A stretch of 64,000 nt of DNA from Ridgeia piscesae (lineage: Eukaryota; Annelida; Polychaeta; Sabellida; Siboglinidae), in the NCBI GenBank assembly GCA_025642075.2, contig JAODUO010000487.1:238501-302500 (forward strand), in the 5' to 3' direction. Positions 15,159 to 26,900 of the stretch are shown here, in pieces. The notes under the pieces are model-generated. The model did not search any database. It saw only the letters and a list, made by a program, of their open reading frames with translations, and was not told where the DNA came from. Numbering within the stretch: the stretch's first letter is position 1; every line of letters begins with the position of its first letter. A program made the position numbers and the translations under genes.

Positions 15159-17070
15159 CAGAGATGGAGTGAGTACAATACAAATGTACTCGAGTACGAT
15201 TACTTTGAACATGCATGAGTACGAGTACGAGTACTCGGAAAACAAATGTACTCGAGTACGAGTACGATTACTTTACATTATACTCGAGTACGAGTACGAT
15301 TACTTTAGAATGTAAGCATGATTACTTTCATGATTACTTTAATGAATATCCTGTTTCTAACATAAAGGCGACTTTCATGGAATCCCTACCTGGTAGGTGT
15401 CATTCTTGTTCTGTTGTTGTGTCACTAATGTTCTAACTGATTACTGCTATCCACTATCCTGGTGTTATTATTATTAATAATTAGACGCCTTTCTCAGGTA
15501 TTGGATGAATCATTTAATACTGGATTAATAATTTATGGTTTCTGAATCAAATACAAATAGGAGGCATTTTAAAATTTCAAATACACATGATCAAATACAT
15601 TACAATAACAATACTTCAAAACATTTGTATTTGAAAGTATTTAAATACTTTTTAAAGTATTTGTATTTGATGTTTAGGAATTAAAAGTATTTGTATTTAA
15701 ATACTTTCCTAAAGTATTTGACTTGTTCAAATATTTTTTTGAAATACATTGTCAGTATCAACATTTCTTTTTCACTGCCAAACTGATTACCTTAATGCAC
15801 TGCAACTTCACCCAACAGTGCTAATTACTGATGAAGACAACAGCAGGCTTCACCCTGGCCCTGCAGTGACCACAACTTGTGTTTGCTCAGAGCCAGAGGA
15901 TGGACCTAACAGTGACCATAGGTCAATATCCCCTTTTGTTCTTTAGTCAGGCTTCAATTTGGCACCAGGTTATTCTGGTTTCCTGGCTGACTTTGAAGTT
16001 GAGCCTTCCTCACAACATGGTAGCAATGATTAACAGTGTCTCTTCTGAGGGCAACATAGGCGTTATATTATTATGGACTTCCTGGCGTAACATACAAACA
16101 ATATATTTTGGCCTTTACCTCTTTCAGTCAGTTGTCACTGTGATGCAGTTAGCAATAACAATACTCCCTAGCACTGGTCTGCCTGTCATCATATGAGCAA
16201 AACACTAATTATGCCTATAAACTAGATGTCTCAATATGTGTTGCTTTTCTTTTACCTACATAGTAATACAAAATGAAAAGTATTTGAAAAATATATGAAC
16301 AAGTATTTGAAATACATTTCAATGTATTCCTATTTAAATACATTTATATTTAAAAAGTATTTGTAATCCCTCAAGAATATTTGTATTTAAATACATTTCA
16401 ATGTATTTGACACCATGTCTGGATGGGACAAACACAGAATGGTTGTGGATTTAGACAGGTTTACAGTATGCACTTAATTAAACATAATAGACAGGGATTT
16501 AGCAGCTAACCGCCCAGACCCAGTCAGGATTCTGGATGTTGGAAATATGACCAGTCATTCACACCATACTGACAGAGCAAACAGTACAGGTGGGGCTGTG
16601 GCCTAGCTTCTAAAATTACAAAGCAAGATGTTAGGAGATGCTTATCTCCTGCAGTGCTTCCCAGGGACTGTCACAATATAACTTGTACTTTGTACTAAGC
16701 AGGAGGGTGAGGAGATGTTGCTTCTCTGGGAAGAGAAGGTATTAATTAGGGATTATGTGCATACATGTCTTGTTAATGTACTAATCTGACTGAATATTTA
16801 TTTAACTGAAATGCTCAACAGTAATAGAAAATGAATACCTTGATTATTATTACATTTATTAGATTACTTCTAATATTGCTATTTTTATCTGTCTAATATA
16901 TTTGCTTGCAACTGTTCGTGAGAAGTAATCGTGAGTACGATTACTTTGGTAATATACTCGAGTACGAGTACGATTACTTTCCTTCGTACTCGAGTACGAG
17001 TACAAGTACTCAAAAAGTACTCGTACTCGAGTACGAGTACAAGTACACGAGTACGATTACTCCATCTCTG
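15159..17070. mobile_element. hAT-like non-autonomous DNA transposon, 1.9 kb
   Basis: The ends are perfect 12-bp inverted repeats, CAGAGATGGAGT at 15159 and ACTCCATCTCTG ending at 17070. The element is flanked on both sides by the same 8 bp, GTGATGTG (15151-15158 and 17071-17078). An 8-bp target duplication with CAG-type ends is diagnostic of hAT elements. Just inside each end are many overlapping GAGTACGAGTACGATTACTTT-type motifs in opposite orientation. No transposase frame is present, so movement would depend on another copy. The interior carries an AT-rich second repeat, listed separately. Confidence 0.88.
15540..16425. repeat. AT-rich inverted-repeat segment nested in the hAT-like element
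   Basis: Both ends are filled with permutations of AAATACATTT and AAAGTATTTGTATTT in opposite orientations (15590-15750 and 16275-16410). The right end reads CCATGTCTG, which resembles a hAT terminus, but I found no matching left end. It is probably a second, older palindromic element inside the first. The central part (15760-16200) has no recognisable coding sequence. Confidence 0.6.
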
Positions 17071-17345
17071 GTGATGTGCATTCATGTCTTGTTAATGTAC
17101 TACTGATACAGACTGAGTGTGATGGTGACACAGTGACTGTGATATTCAGTTGTGGTGACAAGTGCACTGTATCACACTGACAGGCGATGATACTGATTCT
17201 GAGTCTTCTTATGGTTAGCTCATCACTTATGTTTGCTACTTTTGTGCCTAGATTATTGTCGACCTTGGTTTTCACGAGTTTTCCTCTAGAATGAGATCAT
17301 TACATGTTACTCATTTACCCAATGAGGTGAACAAATTGCCAAATT

Positions 17346-17410
17346 TTTGAAATGGTGGCAGGTGGAATTGAACCACCGTGCGCTTGATTGATAGTCTAGC
17401 ATTTGACCAC
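17346..17410 (-). repeat. tRNA-like fragment, probable SINE head
   Basis: On the minus strand, GGTGGTTCAATTCCACC forms a perfect 5-bp T-arm stem with a standard B-box-like loop, followed by TGCCACC as a possible acceptor strand. The upstream half has only a weak A box (GTGGTCAAATGC) and no convincing acceptor partner. I read it as a tRNA-derived SINE relic rather than a working tRNA. Confidence 0.4.
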
Positions 17411-18230
17411 TGCTTGTGTTGTGTATGTCGGCTGTGCCAAATGTTTAGGTCTGGTTGTGTTGAGTTGAGGAGAAACTGGAGAGGAAGCTCACACAAGATC
17501 TGTCAGGTGACACCCGTCAACAAACATTGCACTTCACATTATCAACCAGCTTCCAGTGTTACACAGATGTTGTATGACAAGGGCCCAGTGATCCTACAAA
17601 TATACCGCACAACAGGACACAATCTCCAACATCTGCTGCACCTCAGTTCTCCCTTATTGGCGACAACAGCAACAATCACTTGCAAAAAAGGGTAAACAAA
17701 TGCTGGCAGTTGGTGGAGCCATCTAGCCAAAAAGTGACGTATCAAAACCAAAAACTAGACATTTGAGTTTTAAAAGTATCTAGAATGCTTAAAGTCTATA
17801 TTTATAAATATTTCCAAACTTTTCTGACTTGTGCTTTGCAGCATATAAAATTTAACATTAATTGGTTGTAATATAGTAAAATTCATGGATGTAAAAAGTA
17901 ATTTATTGAACATAATTTTTTTATCAGGTTAATGCAAAATAAATACAAATGGTGTACATTGTGCTCAAATTATCCAGGAATTGCAGATATTTTGGTAAAA
18001 TGGCAGGTATTTTCTAACTGCTGTAGACAATTTTGGAATGCTGAGTTTTTAGAAATGAAATAGTGGCCATCCGTAATGTTCAGTTCTTTGTGTATGGAAA
18101 TCGTGAGCTCTTACTCCAGGGGGCGCTACTGTAGGAACAAGTTTCCTTGGATCAACCAATGTAGTGGTGATTAGTTCTAACTACTGCTCTTACGAGATCT
18201 TGCATGTACTGTCTGTGTGTATAACTAGTA

Positions 18231-18268
18231 CAGATGTGTTAAAATTGTATTATATTTTAACACATCTG
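18231..18268. repeat. Perfect 15-bp hairpin
   Basis: CAGATGTGTTAAAAT (18231-18245) is followed by an 8-base loop and its exact reverse complement (18254-18268). No repeat ends or target duplications are visible around it. Confidence 0.85.
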
Positions 18269-18723
18269 CACTACCCCCCAGGGGTAGTTATGTGTTTATG
18301 TAAATATCATACTCGACTGTAGCCATTTTGGCTGGGATTTTTAATGGCAATGAAATGTTATCATTGCTCGGTGTATGATGCTAGCCCTGGCTGGGTAGTA
18401 ACATGATTACAACTGAAAATATATATTATCGCTACAGGCTTTTGTTTTGTCAAATGTCATTACTAGCAATAGTTCACTGTACTATTGATGGGCAGTTGCA
18501 CAACAGTTAAATTTACAGTTATTTTCAAATAACAACACATAATATATAACATATTTATTATAATATAAACAAGAAATGGTTCACACATTTGAGTGACAAG
18601 ATTTCTAATAAACTGTAACTGTACAAGAGTGTGACACTGGAGATCTTCAAGTACCCAGTAGTGACACAGTCAGCTTGGACAGTCTTTCCGCCGTCACTGG
18701 AGACAGGTTTGAAACACTATAGT

Positions 18724-18841
18724 CATTGGAACAATATACAATGCACTCGTTGATATTTATACAATCAAACAATGCGAAAAGTATGTGGCTAAACTCACAT
18801 CACTCGAAAAATGGTTCTGCATTGTATATGTTGTTCCAATT
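18724..18841. repeat. Imperfect inverted repeat, possible old MITE
   Basis: ATTGGAACAATATACAATGCA near 18725 is matched in inverted orientation by TGCATTGTATATGTTGTTCCAAT near 18819, with about 70 bp between the arms. This looks like a small decayed foldback element. Confidence 0.6.
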
Positions 18842-20460
18842 TTGAGATCGAAAAAATTATTGTGTCTGGCAATGAACACTGCGACATTAGGCACTAAATT
18901 ATGCGACACTGCGCAAAGAAACTTGTGACACTGGGTGTCTCAAAGGTCAACATGACACTGATGACAGCCCCATATTTTTACCCTGATAATTAGGACAGCT
19001 GTTGAAATATTTTTAAAAATTCTGCTTCAAATGGAATAATTTATGTAATATTACTGCTGCCCCCAATACTACGCGGCAACTTCATACACCCGTGCTTGGC
19101 CGCACGTTCTGCTCTTCCAGAACAATCAGCAACTGGGCAGTTTATTTAGTGATGATGAAAAATCACTTCAGAAAGTTGCCTCAATGTTGGCATCCGTAAC
19201 GTTCGTGTAAAACTTCCACATACAAATGTACAAAAATAATCTTGTCAACTTAAATATCCTCATTTCTTCAGCATTATTTACAGACTTGGCACAGCTTAAA
19301 ACATTTGTTGACATTATTTTAAGGTAAACTTTAAAACTGTATTACCTAGGTACTCCCAAATTATTATTGGTGTATGTATGTATGTCATAATTATTTATAA
19401 CTATATAATTATCATAATTGGTTAGTACTATCTCAGGTAAGACATACAGAGAATGAACTAACGTGAAACGTAACAAGGTGAAAGTTGGTGCGTGATACGC
19501 TTCTGAGGACGTCATTATTACAAAAATACAACGAGTCTATGAAGGAGATCCACCTTCACACACCAGTGACACAAGATATAAAGTGCTTGCATTACCTAAA
19601 AGGCAAGTTCTGCTTGTGTAAAATGATAACTCCTTACAAACGGAAGTTCTCATGTTGCTGATGCCTTGGTTATAATACCATCGATCCACCAACTAGCAGT
19701 GATCAAGACGAGGCACCATTGGTTGGTGCTTACAACACTTGTAACCACGGTATATGTCTCTAGTAAATCTCTTCTGTACATATGCTCGTGCCCTGCACAA
19801 CTGTCGGTGTAAAGCAGAGTAAAACAAAAGAAAGATGTCGCCTTGGAGTCTTGTACTGCTCCCCTTGTGTGCTCTGTCCACATGGTCCCGCCACGTCTAC
19901 TTCTCTGAGCAGAGAAAGCACATCACCTCCCTCACTTACTGCTTGCTTGAAAGTTACATGCAACCCTCAATTTTTAAATACAAATGTAACTGAATATTTT
20001 TAATGAATTCTTCATATTTTAAGACTGCTTAAGCCTCACAGTGAGCAGCATGCATAGTCGTCTAAGTCGCATCCATCACGGATTAAATAAATACCAATGT
20101 AATATAAAAACAGATTAAATAAACTCTAATGCATTTACAAGAATATCCCAAAACATTCGAGTGCGACCCCAAAACATGTGGTTCTGATAAATGGCATTTG
20201 AATAAAGTAAAACATTTGTTTAAAAATGTGTTGACATGCATTTGCCAGCAAGCCATGTGCAATGTGGACAGGCATATCACAGATGGGTAAAACAAAACAG
20301 CAGTAATGTCGTAAACTTGAGATAAAACAACAACTCCACGGAAGACGGTAGATGTCTCTCTCACACTTCCTCATGTCCAGTCATCATCAGAGTATGGCGT
20401 GGTCATGACAGCCACATGGCATCATCATGGAAATTTAACAGCTTGATGTGGCTGCTAAAC

Positions 20461-20590
20461 CACCACTTTGAGTGGCTGTATGTATAGAAATGTTCCATGT
20501 GACCACCTTGAGTGGCTGTATGTATAGAAATGTCCCGTGTGATCGCCTTGAGTGGCTGTATGTATAGAAATGTCCCGTGTGACCACCGTG
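20461..20590. repeat. 40-bp tandem repeat, 3 copies
   Basis: A unit containing GTGGCTGTATGTATAGAAAT repeats about every 40 bp with few changes. It lies in the presumed 3'UTR of the DLGAP gene. Confidence 0.85.
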
Positions 20591-20730
20591 ACTGTGTGTA
20601 CCACCATTGTGATGCTGTGATGGGAATTGTCCGACATCCTTGGCATCAGCAAGATGGTTGAAGATAACGTGTCTTTAATTCTGTTTTTGTGATTGTCAAG
20701 AGTCTCTGTAGAATGTGCACCAGTCACCAC

Positions 20731-20918
20731 CTACGACACAAATATTTCTATGTCTGTCTCGCTGTGCGATGCTTTACGCTGTCGACCGGCACGTTTTGCC
20801 AGTAGGAGGCGCTTGCGGGCCTCGTCACGCTGGGCGTTTCTCGATGACTGCTGTGATGGTTTCTTTGATGCATGTGTTGAGTTCGCCTCTTTCGGTTTTG
20901 TCACTTTCACTTTGACAC
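20731..20918 (-). CDS. DLGAP: DLGAP last exon (basic C-terminal tail)
   Basis: The acceptor TTTCAG|GTGTC opens 61 codons ending in TAG. The block RDEARKRLLLAKRAG matches the basic helix conserved just before the end of DLGAP proteins, and the following SETDIEIFVS matches the conserved Asp-x-Ile-Glu-Ile segment. The frame then stops. Vertebrate members continue to EAQTRL, which binds the Shank PDZ domain. No donor lies before the stop that would plausibly lead elsewhere. Confidence 0.92.
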
Positions 20919-23900
20919 CTGAAATGAGTATTATACGAATTTAGACCACCGAGATAATCAATCAGTAATAATACCTAGTAGAGGACATACTGCCCAGGAT
21001 GTTTGAACTAATGCCTAAGTAACTGACATATCTTATTAAGTAATCAAAATCTTTGATATATGCCCCGATCTTTACACTGCCTCTGACTGTTTATTGTATA
21101 CTCACCACTCCAGTTTGTCTTGCCAAGTTGAATTTAATATATTTATGGTTTCTGTTGCAAATATTTTGTAAGTCATTTTTGGGACAAATCGATACTTCTT
21201 GTATTCTCTCAAGAATACTGTTGTATTTTTTTATATGAACACTGGGTGTTCATTTAAAAAAAATCTACAACAAATCTAGAGCCAACTACACCACAGAGTA
21301 TACAATATTTGTCCATGACCTCACCTGAACTCTTGGACTTGACTGACCCAGGGTCACTGAGCACGCTCTGTGTGGATATCTATAACAAACGTAACATCAC
21401 GTTACTAGTAACTACGTCCAAAAGTCTAGCACCACCTCCAATGCGATTAGTCCACATACAGGAGTATACTGACTTGAAATATCACACAACAATGTCCTAC
21501 ACTTTGTCGCATACTGCTATTCAAAAAGTTTTCTAACGTAATCACTAATAAGTCCAATTTAAGATTTGGCACAACTTGTAACATAAATTACTTGAAGCAC
21601 ATGCACATGCACACGCACGCACACGCACGCACACACACAAACCCCTGCGTGACGTACCGGTGTGGTGTCTTCTGTGTACACCCAGTCGTTGCGACGAAGT
21701 GTCTCGATCTCGGTGAACATTGAGTAGACATCATCGACCTGCAGCAACACCATATCCCAGAATCCTTCCAGGTCCTGTGCCGTTGTCTTAAACTTCTCAT
21801 TGACGTCCGGCTCCTGGTGACAAAGTGTGGAACTATGTGACTGACATGTGTACATCACTGCCCGTGATGTTTATGTGTTCAGGTCCACACCAGAAGCCCC
21901 AGTACTGGATGTGGAGGTGTATATTATGTATTAAACCAATGTTTTGTGATTACAAGTAATCTGTTTTGGTTATGATATGGTTGGTTAATCTGAGTGAGTC
22001 AGAAATCGGTGGCACTATTTGGACTGCTATTTTGGAAGAAACAGAATGCCAACATTTACTAGTTATCAGAAGTAACAATGTTGAGGTTCCAAGATGACAC
22101 TCACACTACCATTGCCTAGTTTGTTTAATGTCCTTGGCTCTGATTCATAATGTAACAACCTGTGGATTATTAATGTTATTATTAGGATGAATTTGTAAAG
22201 TGCTATGATTCCATGTTAAAAACCTGCTCAAAGGCACTAACAATATAAACCAAGTATGTATATATTATTATAAATAAATAAGTTGAGATGAAGGACCTAC
22301 CATCTGTTGCCTGCAGAGGCCGTCAAACTGTTTGAACTTCTTGTTAGTCAACAGCCTTGCCTTGCCGACAGTTGCACGCATCTTACCTGCCACTGAAGCA
22401 CAAATGCCACATGGTCAGCATTGGGTGGCAATAATCTACACACAGTTAACAACAGTGTGTACTTTATGAACTGTACAACATCAGCTCAGCTGTGCTCTAT
22501 CTCACTTGATCATTGATAATTCCATGGAGAAAACCCACAAAGTATAAAAATTATAAGCAAAATTATATCTTAACAGAACTCGTTCATGGCTCAACAAAAG
22601 TATATAGTATAATATTATATAACGTTATATGTTTCTGTTGTTCATGAAATTTCACATTTTCAGCATGGCTATCACAGGCCAAGTGGAAAAATGAAAACTA
22701 TTTTTAATTATCCACCATTCACCAGATGGCAGCACTGCATTTAGTGGTTGCATGTTTATTGAAGCTGCATGTTCACAATGGTTGTTCATTGTGGTTGCAC
22801 GTTCACTGCAGTTGTGTGTTCATTGTGGTTGTATGTTCACTGTGGTTGCACATTCACTGTGGATGTGTGTTCAATGTGGTTGCACGTTCACTGTAGTTGT
22901 GTGTTATTTGTGGTTGCATATTCACTGTAGTTGCACATTCACTGTTAATGTGTGTTCAATGTGGTTGCATATTCACTGTAGTTGCACGTTCACTGTTGAC
23001 GTGTGTTCAATGTGGTTGCATATTCACTGCGGTCAGTTCTCACCTTCGTCAGGTATGGACATCTCCAGCAGCCTCTCAGTGATGTCACACAGCTCATCCA
23101 GGTGACTGCGTTCCTGCTGCATCACCTTGAGGAAGTACACACCGTCCTACAGCACAGACATCACATACATCACACACAGGTGGAGCATCACCTTGAGGAA
23201 GTACACACCGTCCTACAGCACACAGACATCACATACATCACACACAGGTGGAGCATCACCTTCAGGAAGTACACACCATCCTACAGCACAGACATCACAT
23301 ACATCACACACAGGTGGAGCATCACCTTGAGGAAGTACACACCATCCTACAGCACAGACATCACATACATCACACACAGGTGGAGCATCACCTTGAGGAA
23401 GTACACACCGTCCTACAGCACACAGACATCACACACAGGTGGAGCATCACCTTGAGGAAGTACACACCGTCCTACAGCACACATACATCACATACATCAC
23501 ACACAGGTGGAGCATCACCTTGAGGAAGTACACACCATCCTACAGCACAGACATCACATACATCACACACAGGTGGAGCATCACCTTGAGGAAGTACACA
23601 CCGTCCTACAGCACACAGACATCACATACATCACACACAGGTGGAGCATCACCTTGAGGAAGTACACACCGTCCTACAGCACACAGACATCACATACATC
23701 ACACACAGGTGGAGCATCACCTTGAGGAAGTACACACCGTCCTACAGCACACAGACATCACATACATCACACACAGGTGGAGCATCACCTTGAGGAAGTA
23801 CACACCGTCCTACAGCACACAGACATCACATACATCACACACAGGTGGAGCATCACCTTGAGGAAGTACACACCATCCTACAGCACACATACATCACATA

Positions 23901-26900
23901 CATCACACACAGGTGGAGCATCACCTTGAGGAAGTACACACCGTCCTACAGCACAGACATCACATACATCACACACAGGTGGAGCATCACCTTGAGGAAG
24001 TACACACCGTCCTACAGCACACAGACATCACATACATCACACACAGGTGTAGCATCACCTAGAGGAAGTACACACCGTCCTACAGCACACAGACATCACA
24101 CACAGGTGGAGCATCACCTTCAGGAAGTACACACCATGCTACAGCACACATAACATCCCCATACCATCACACACAGGTGGAGCATCACCTTGAGGAAGTA
24201 CACAAGGTCCTACAGCACGACATCACATACATCACACACTAGGTGGAGCATCACCTTGAGGAAGTACACACCGTCCTTACAGCACACAGACATCACATAC
24301 ATCACACACAGGTGTAGCATCACCTAGAGGAAGTACACACCGTCCTACAGCACACAGACATCACACACAGGTGGAGCATCACCTTGAGGAAGTACACACC
24401 ATCCTACAGCCACAGACATCACATACATCACACACAGGTGGAGCATCACCTTGAGGAAAAGCATATACCTTTCTACAGCACACACACATTGTACACATGA
24501 CACACAGGTGGGGGTTCTGGTTGTTTACTGAAACAAATTCACATAAGCTACTTCATTAGTATACCGGTATACCATGCTTATTCTACTCAAAAAACCATTT
24601 TATTTACAAACTTTTTGTTCCTAAAACTGAGCTCAACATTGGGAAACATCTTTTCTCATTAGAAAAGATGTACACATAATATATATATATACATCATGTA
24701 CACCATAACATCACACATCGAGGGCATGACATGTCTCACATGCACGCACGCACACACACACACTTACTTAAATAAAACTACATTTGTTATCATAAACATA
24801 CATCTGTAAACTATTTAACTTAAAATTGTAACTGGCTTAAAATTAAAGCAAACATGATTAAAAAATTGTTCCAACACCCAGCCATGTGATGTCTATTGAA
24901 TGATTAGTTTGTACACAGTTTACCTACATTAGGACATTGGGTTACCAGAATCTGGTGGTCCTATAAGGGCTCATTCAAGTCGGTGTTTCTCAAAGTATTT
25001 TGGCCAAACCAACCTTTCTATGCTGGCAGTGATGTGAAAGCTGACACACTGTACATGACGTATCAGCAGTTATCTGACACCAAATCAATTGCATTGACCC
25101 AACTAATCTGAGGTTATCACATAATATTTATATCTGACAGCACAGCACATACCCGCCTGCTGAGGAACCACAACAATGACAGGAACAAACCTGCCAGGTA
25201 CAGCCCAGTCACCAGTGGCTCTAACTCACAAACATCACACTTTTAAAAAGGAGTGAAAATATATGGGATGCAGTCAGTACATGAGATTACTGCTGACAGA
25301 GGCCTGAGACTGTCAACTATTTTGTGGAGGTGGTAATTTTGAAAATGTAAAGATGGTTACTTTGGGGGGCCACCAATTGTGTGTGACATCACACCAATTT
25401 TGAAAGTCCTACTGATCACCAACTTTTCAGCTAAGGTGTAGACCAGTGGATGTTGTATACATTTTGGTGCATCCAACTCGTTATCTATAGGAAAGTCAGT
25501 CATTTTAACACTTTGAAGAGTTTTGGTTAGTTACTTCCTTTAGCTTTAATACTCATTGACATCATCAATCAAAGTTACGATTTGGCTGAGTGAACTGCTA
25601 AAATAGTTGTTGACAGACAGGGTCAGACCTCTGGTGAATAATGAGGTCTCCATCAATTATTTCAGCAGGTTCACACAACACTTTTGAAGGAAATTTGTTT
25701 GGTGATTGATGACAGTTATTAATTTAACCTAATACCCAGGAGACTGGCTAGAGACTATGAGACTGGCTGGAGACTATGAGATTGAGTCTTGAAAGCTGAG
25801 CCTCAGTGAATCACACAGGAAGCAATCAACACTGTGAACAAACACACTTAAACCACACACACGCACAGTGACACACTCACACACACACTCCGTAACATAC
25901 ACACAACTTATAGTGTAATTAATGGCACACTAGACCATTCTAGTTGAGTCTGTATAAATAATGAAGATTGCTTTTACACAGTGTATGTGGAGGTAGTTTT
26001 TAGAGCAGCCATTTAGCAGAGTGTCTGCTTGTGTAGAGTGTGTGGGGGGGGGGTTCTGGGAACTGGACTATACAGACCAGACAGTGAACATGTGCATAGA
26101 CTACTGCAGCTGTCGAGGGAGTGGACAGTGCACTCTCACTTTGTCTGAGCTCACTGCTGTCTTTCCAAACCCTCCTAAAAGACACATAGTGTTTGTATCC
26201 CAGCTCCTATCTACCTGCATCCCCTTCTATTACCTTCTTCCCCTGTCCAGTTCTCCCTTCCTCCCCTGTCTCGCCTTCCTTCCTGTCTTTCCCTGTCCTG
26301 TTCTCCCTTTCTCCCCTCCCCTGCCTCGCCTCCCTTCCTGTCTTCCCCTGCCCTGTTCTCCCTCCATCCCCTGCTGTGCATTACCTTCCTTTTCTCCCTG
26401 GCTCTGTTCCCACTTTTTCTCCTGCCTTTCTTTCCCTTAGGTCAATTACCAGGACACACAAACAATTAGAATTCATCAACTAAACACAATTCAATTTTGT
26501 CATACAAAATAAATATTAAAAAACAGCTGCCAACTACAAATGGGATCTGGACGAGGGGAGGTTTTGTAAGAAATAGGGTCTCTGTCCTGTGTCAATACAT
26601 ACACAGTCACACACACACACGCACACACCTGTACATGGCCAGATGATGTTACAACGGACCCACCTTGCAAGCACTCTCCTCCGGAGTCATCACCGGAGCA
26701 ATCCTCGTTGTATTCCTTAGCTCCAGATGCCCCACCTCTCCGTGGCCATCACACACATGGCCAGCGTCCTGCCTCACACAATGTTCAACATTGTTTGAAT
26801 TTGTTTTCAAAGCACCGTTTGTAACTATGGCAACTGGTTGTGACACAACTACGGTGTCCTGTTGTTTGTCGCGGGGGGAGAAGCGCTTGTCGGGTTTAGG

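Larger units (their letters stand above)
17411..20730. other. Intergenic sequence; right part is probably DLGAP 3'UTR
   Basis: Because the DLGAP gene ends at 20731 on the minus strand, its 3'UTR must extend leftward here, but the polyadenylation site is not clear. Candidates for AATAAA on the minus strand lie near 19142 and 18555. No other gene is seen. Confidence 0.5.

Noticed and set aside
23003..24153. Plus-strand frames with HHLEEVHT repeats
   Set aside because: These are the antisense of the DLGAP exon-derived minisatellite; the minus-strand reading explains the sequence.
26021..26483. Pro/Ser/Leu-rich frames on the plus strand
   Set aside because: Low-complexity pyrimidine-rich repeat within a DLGAP intron.
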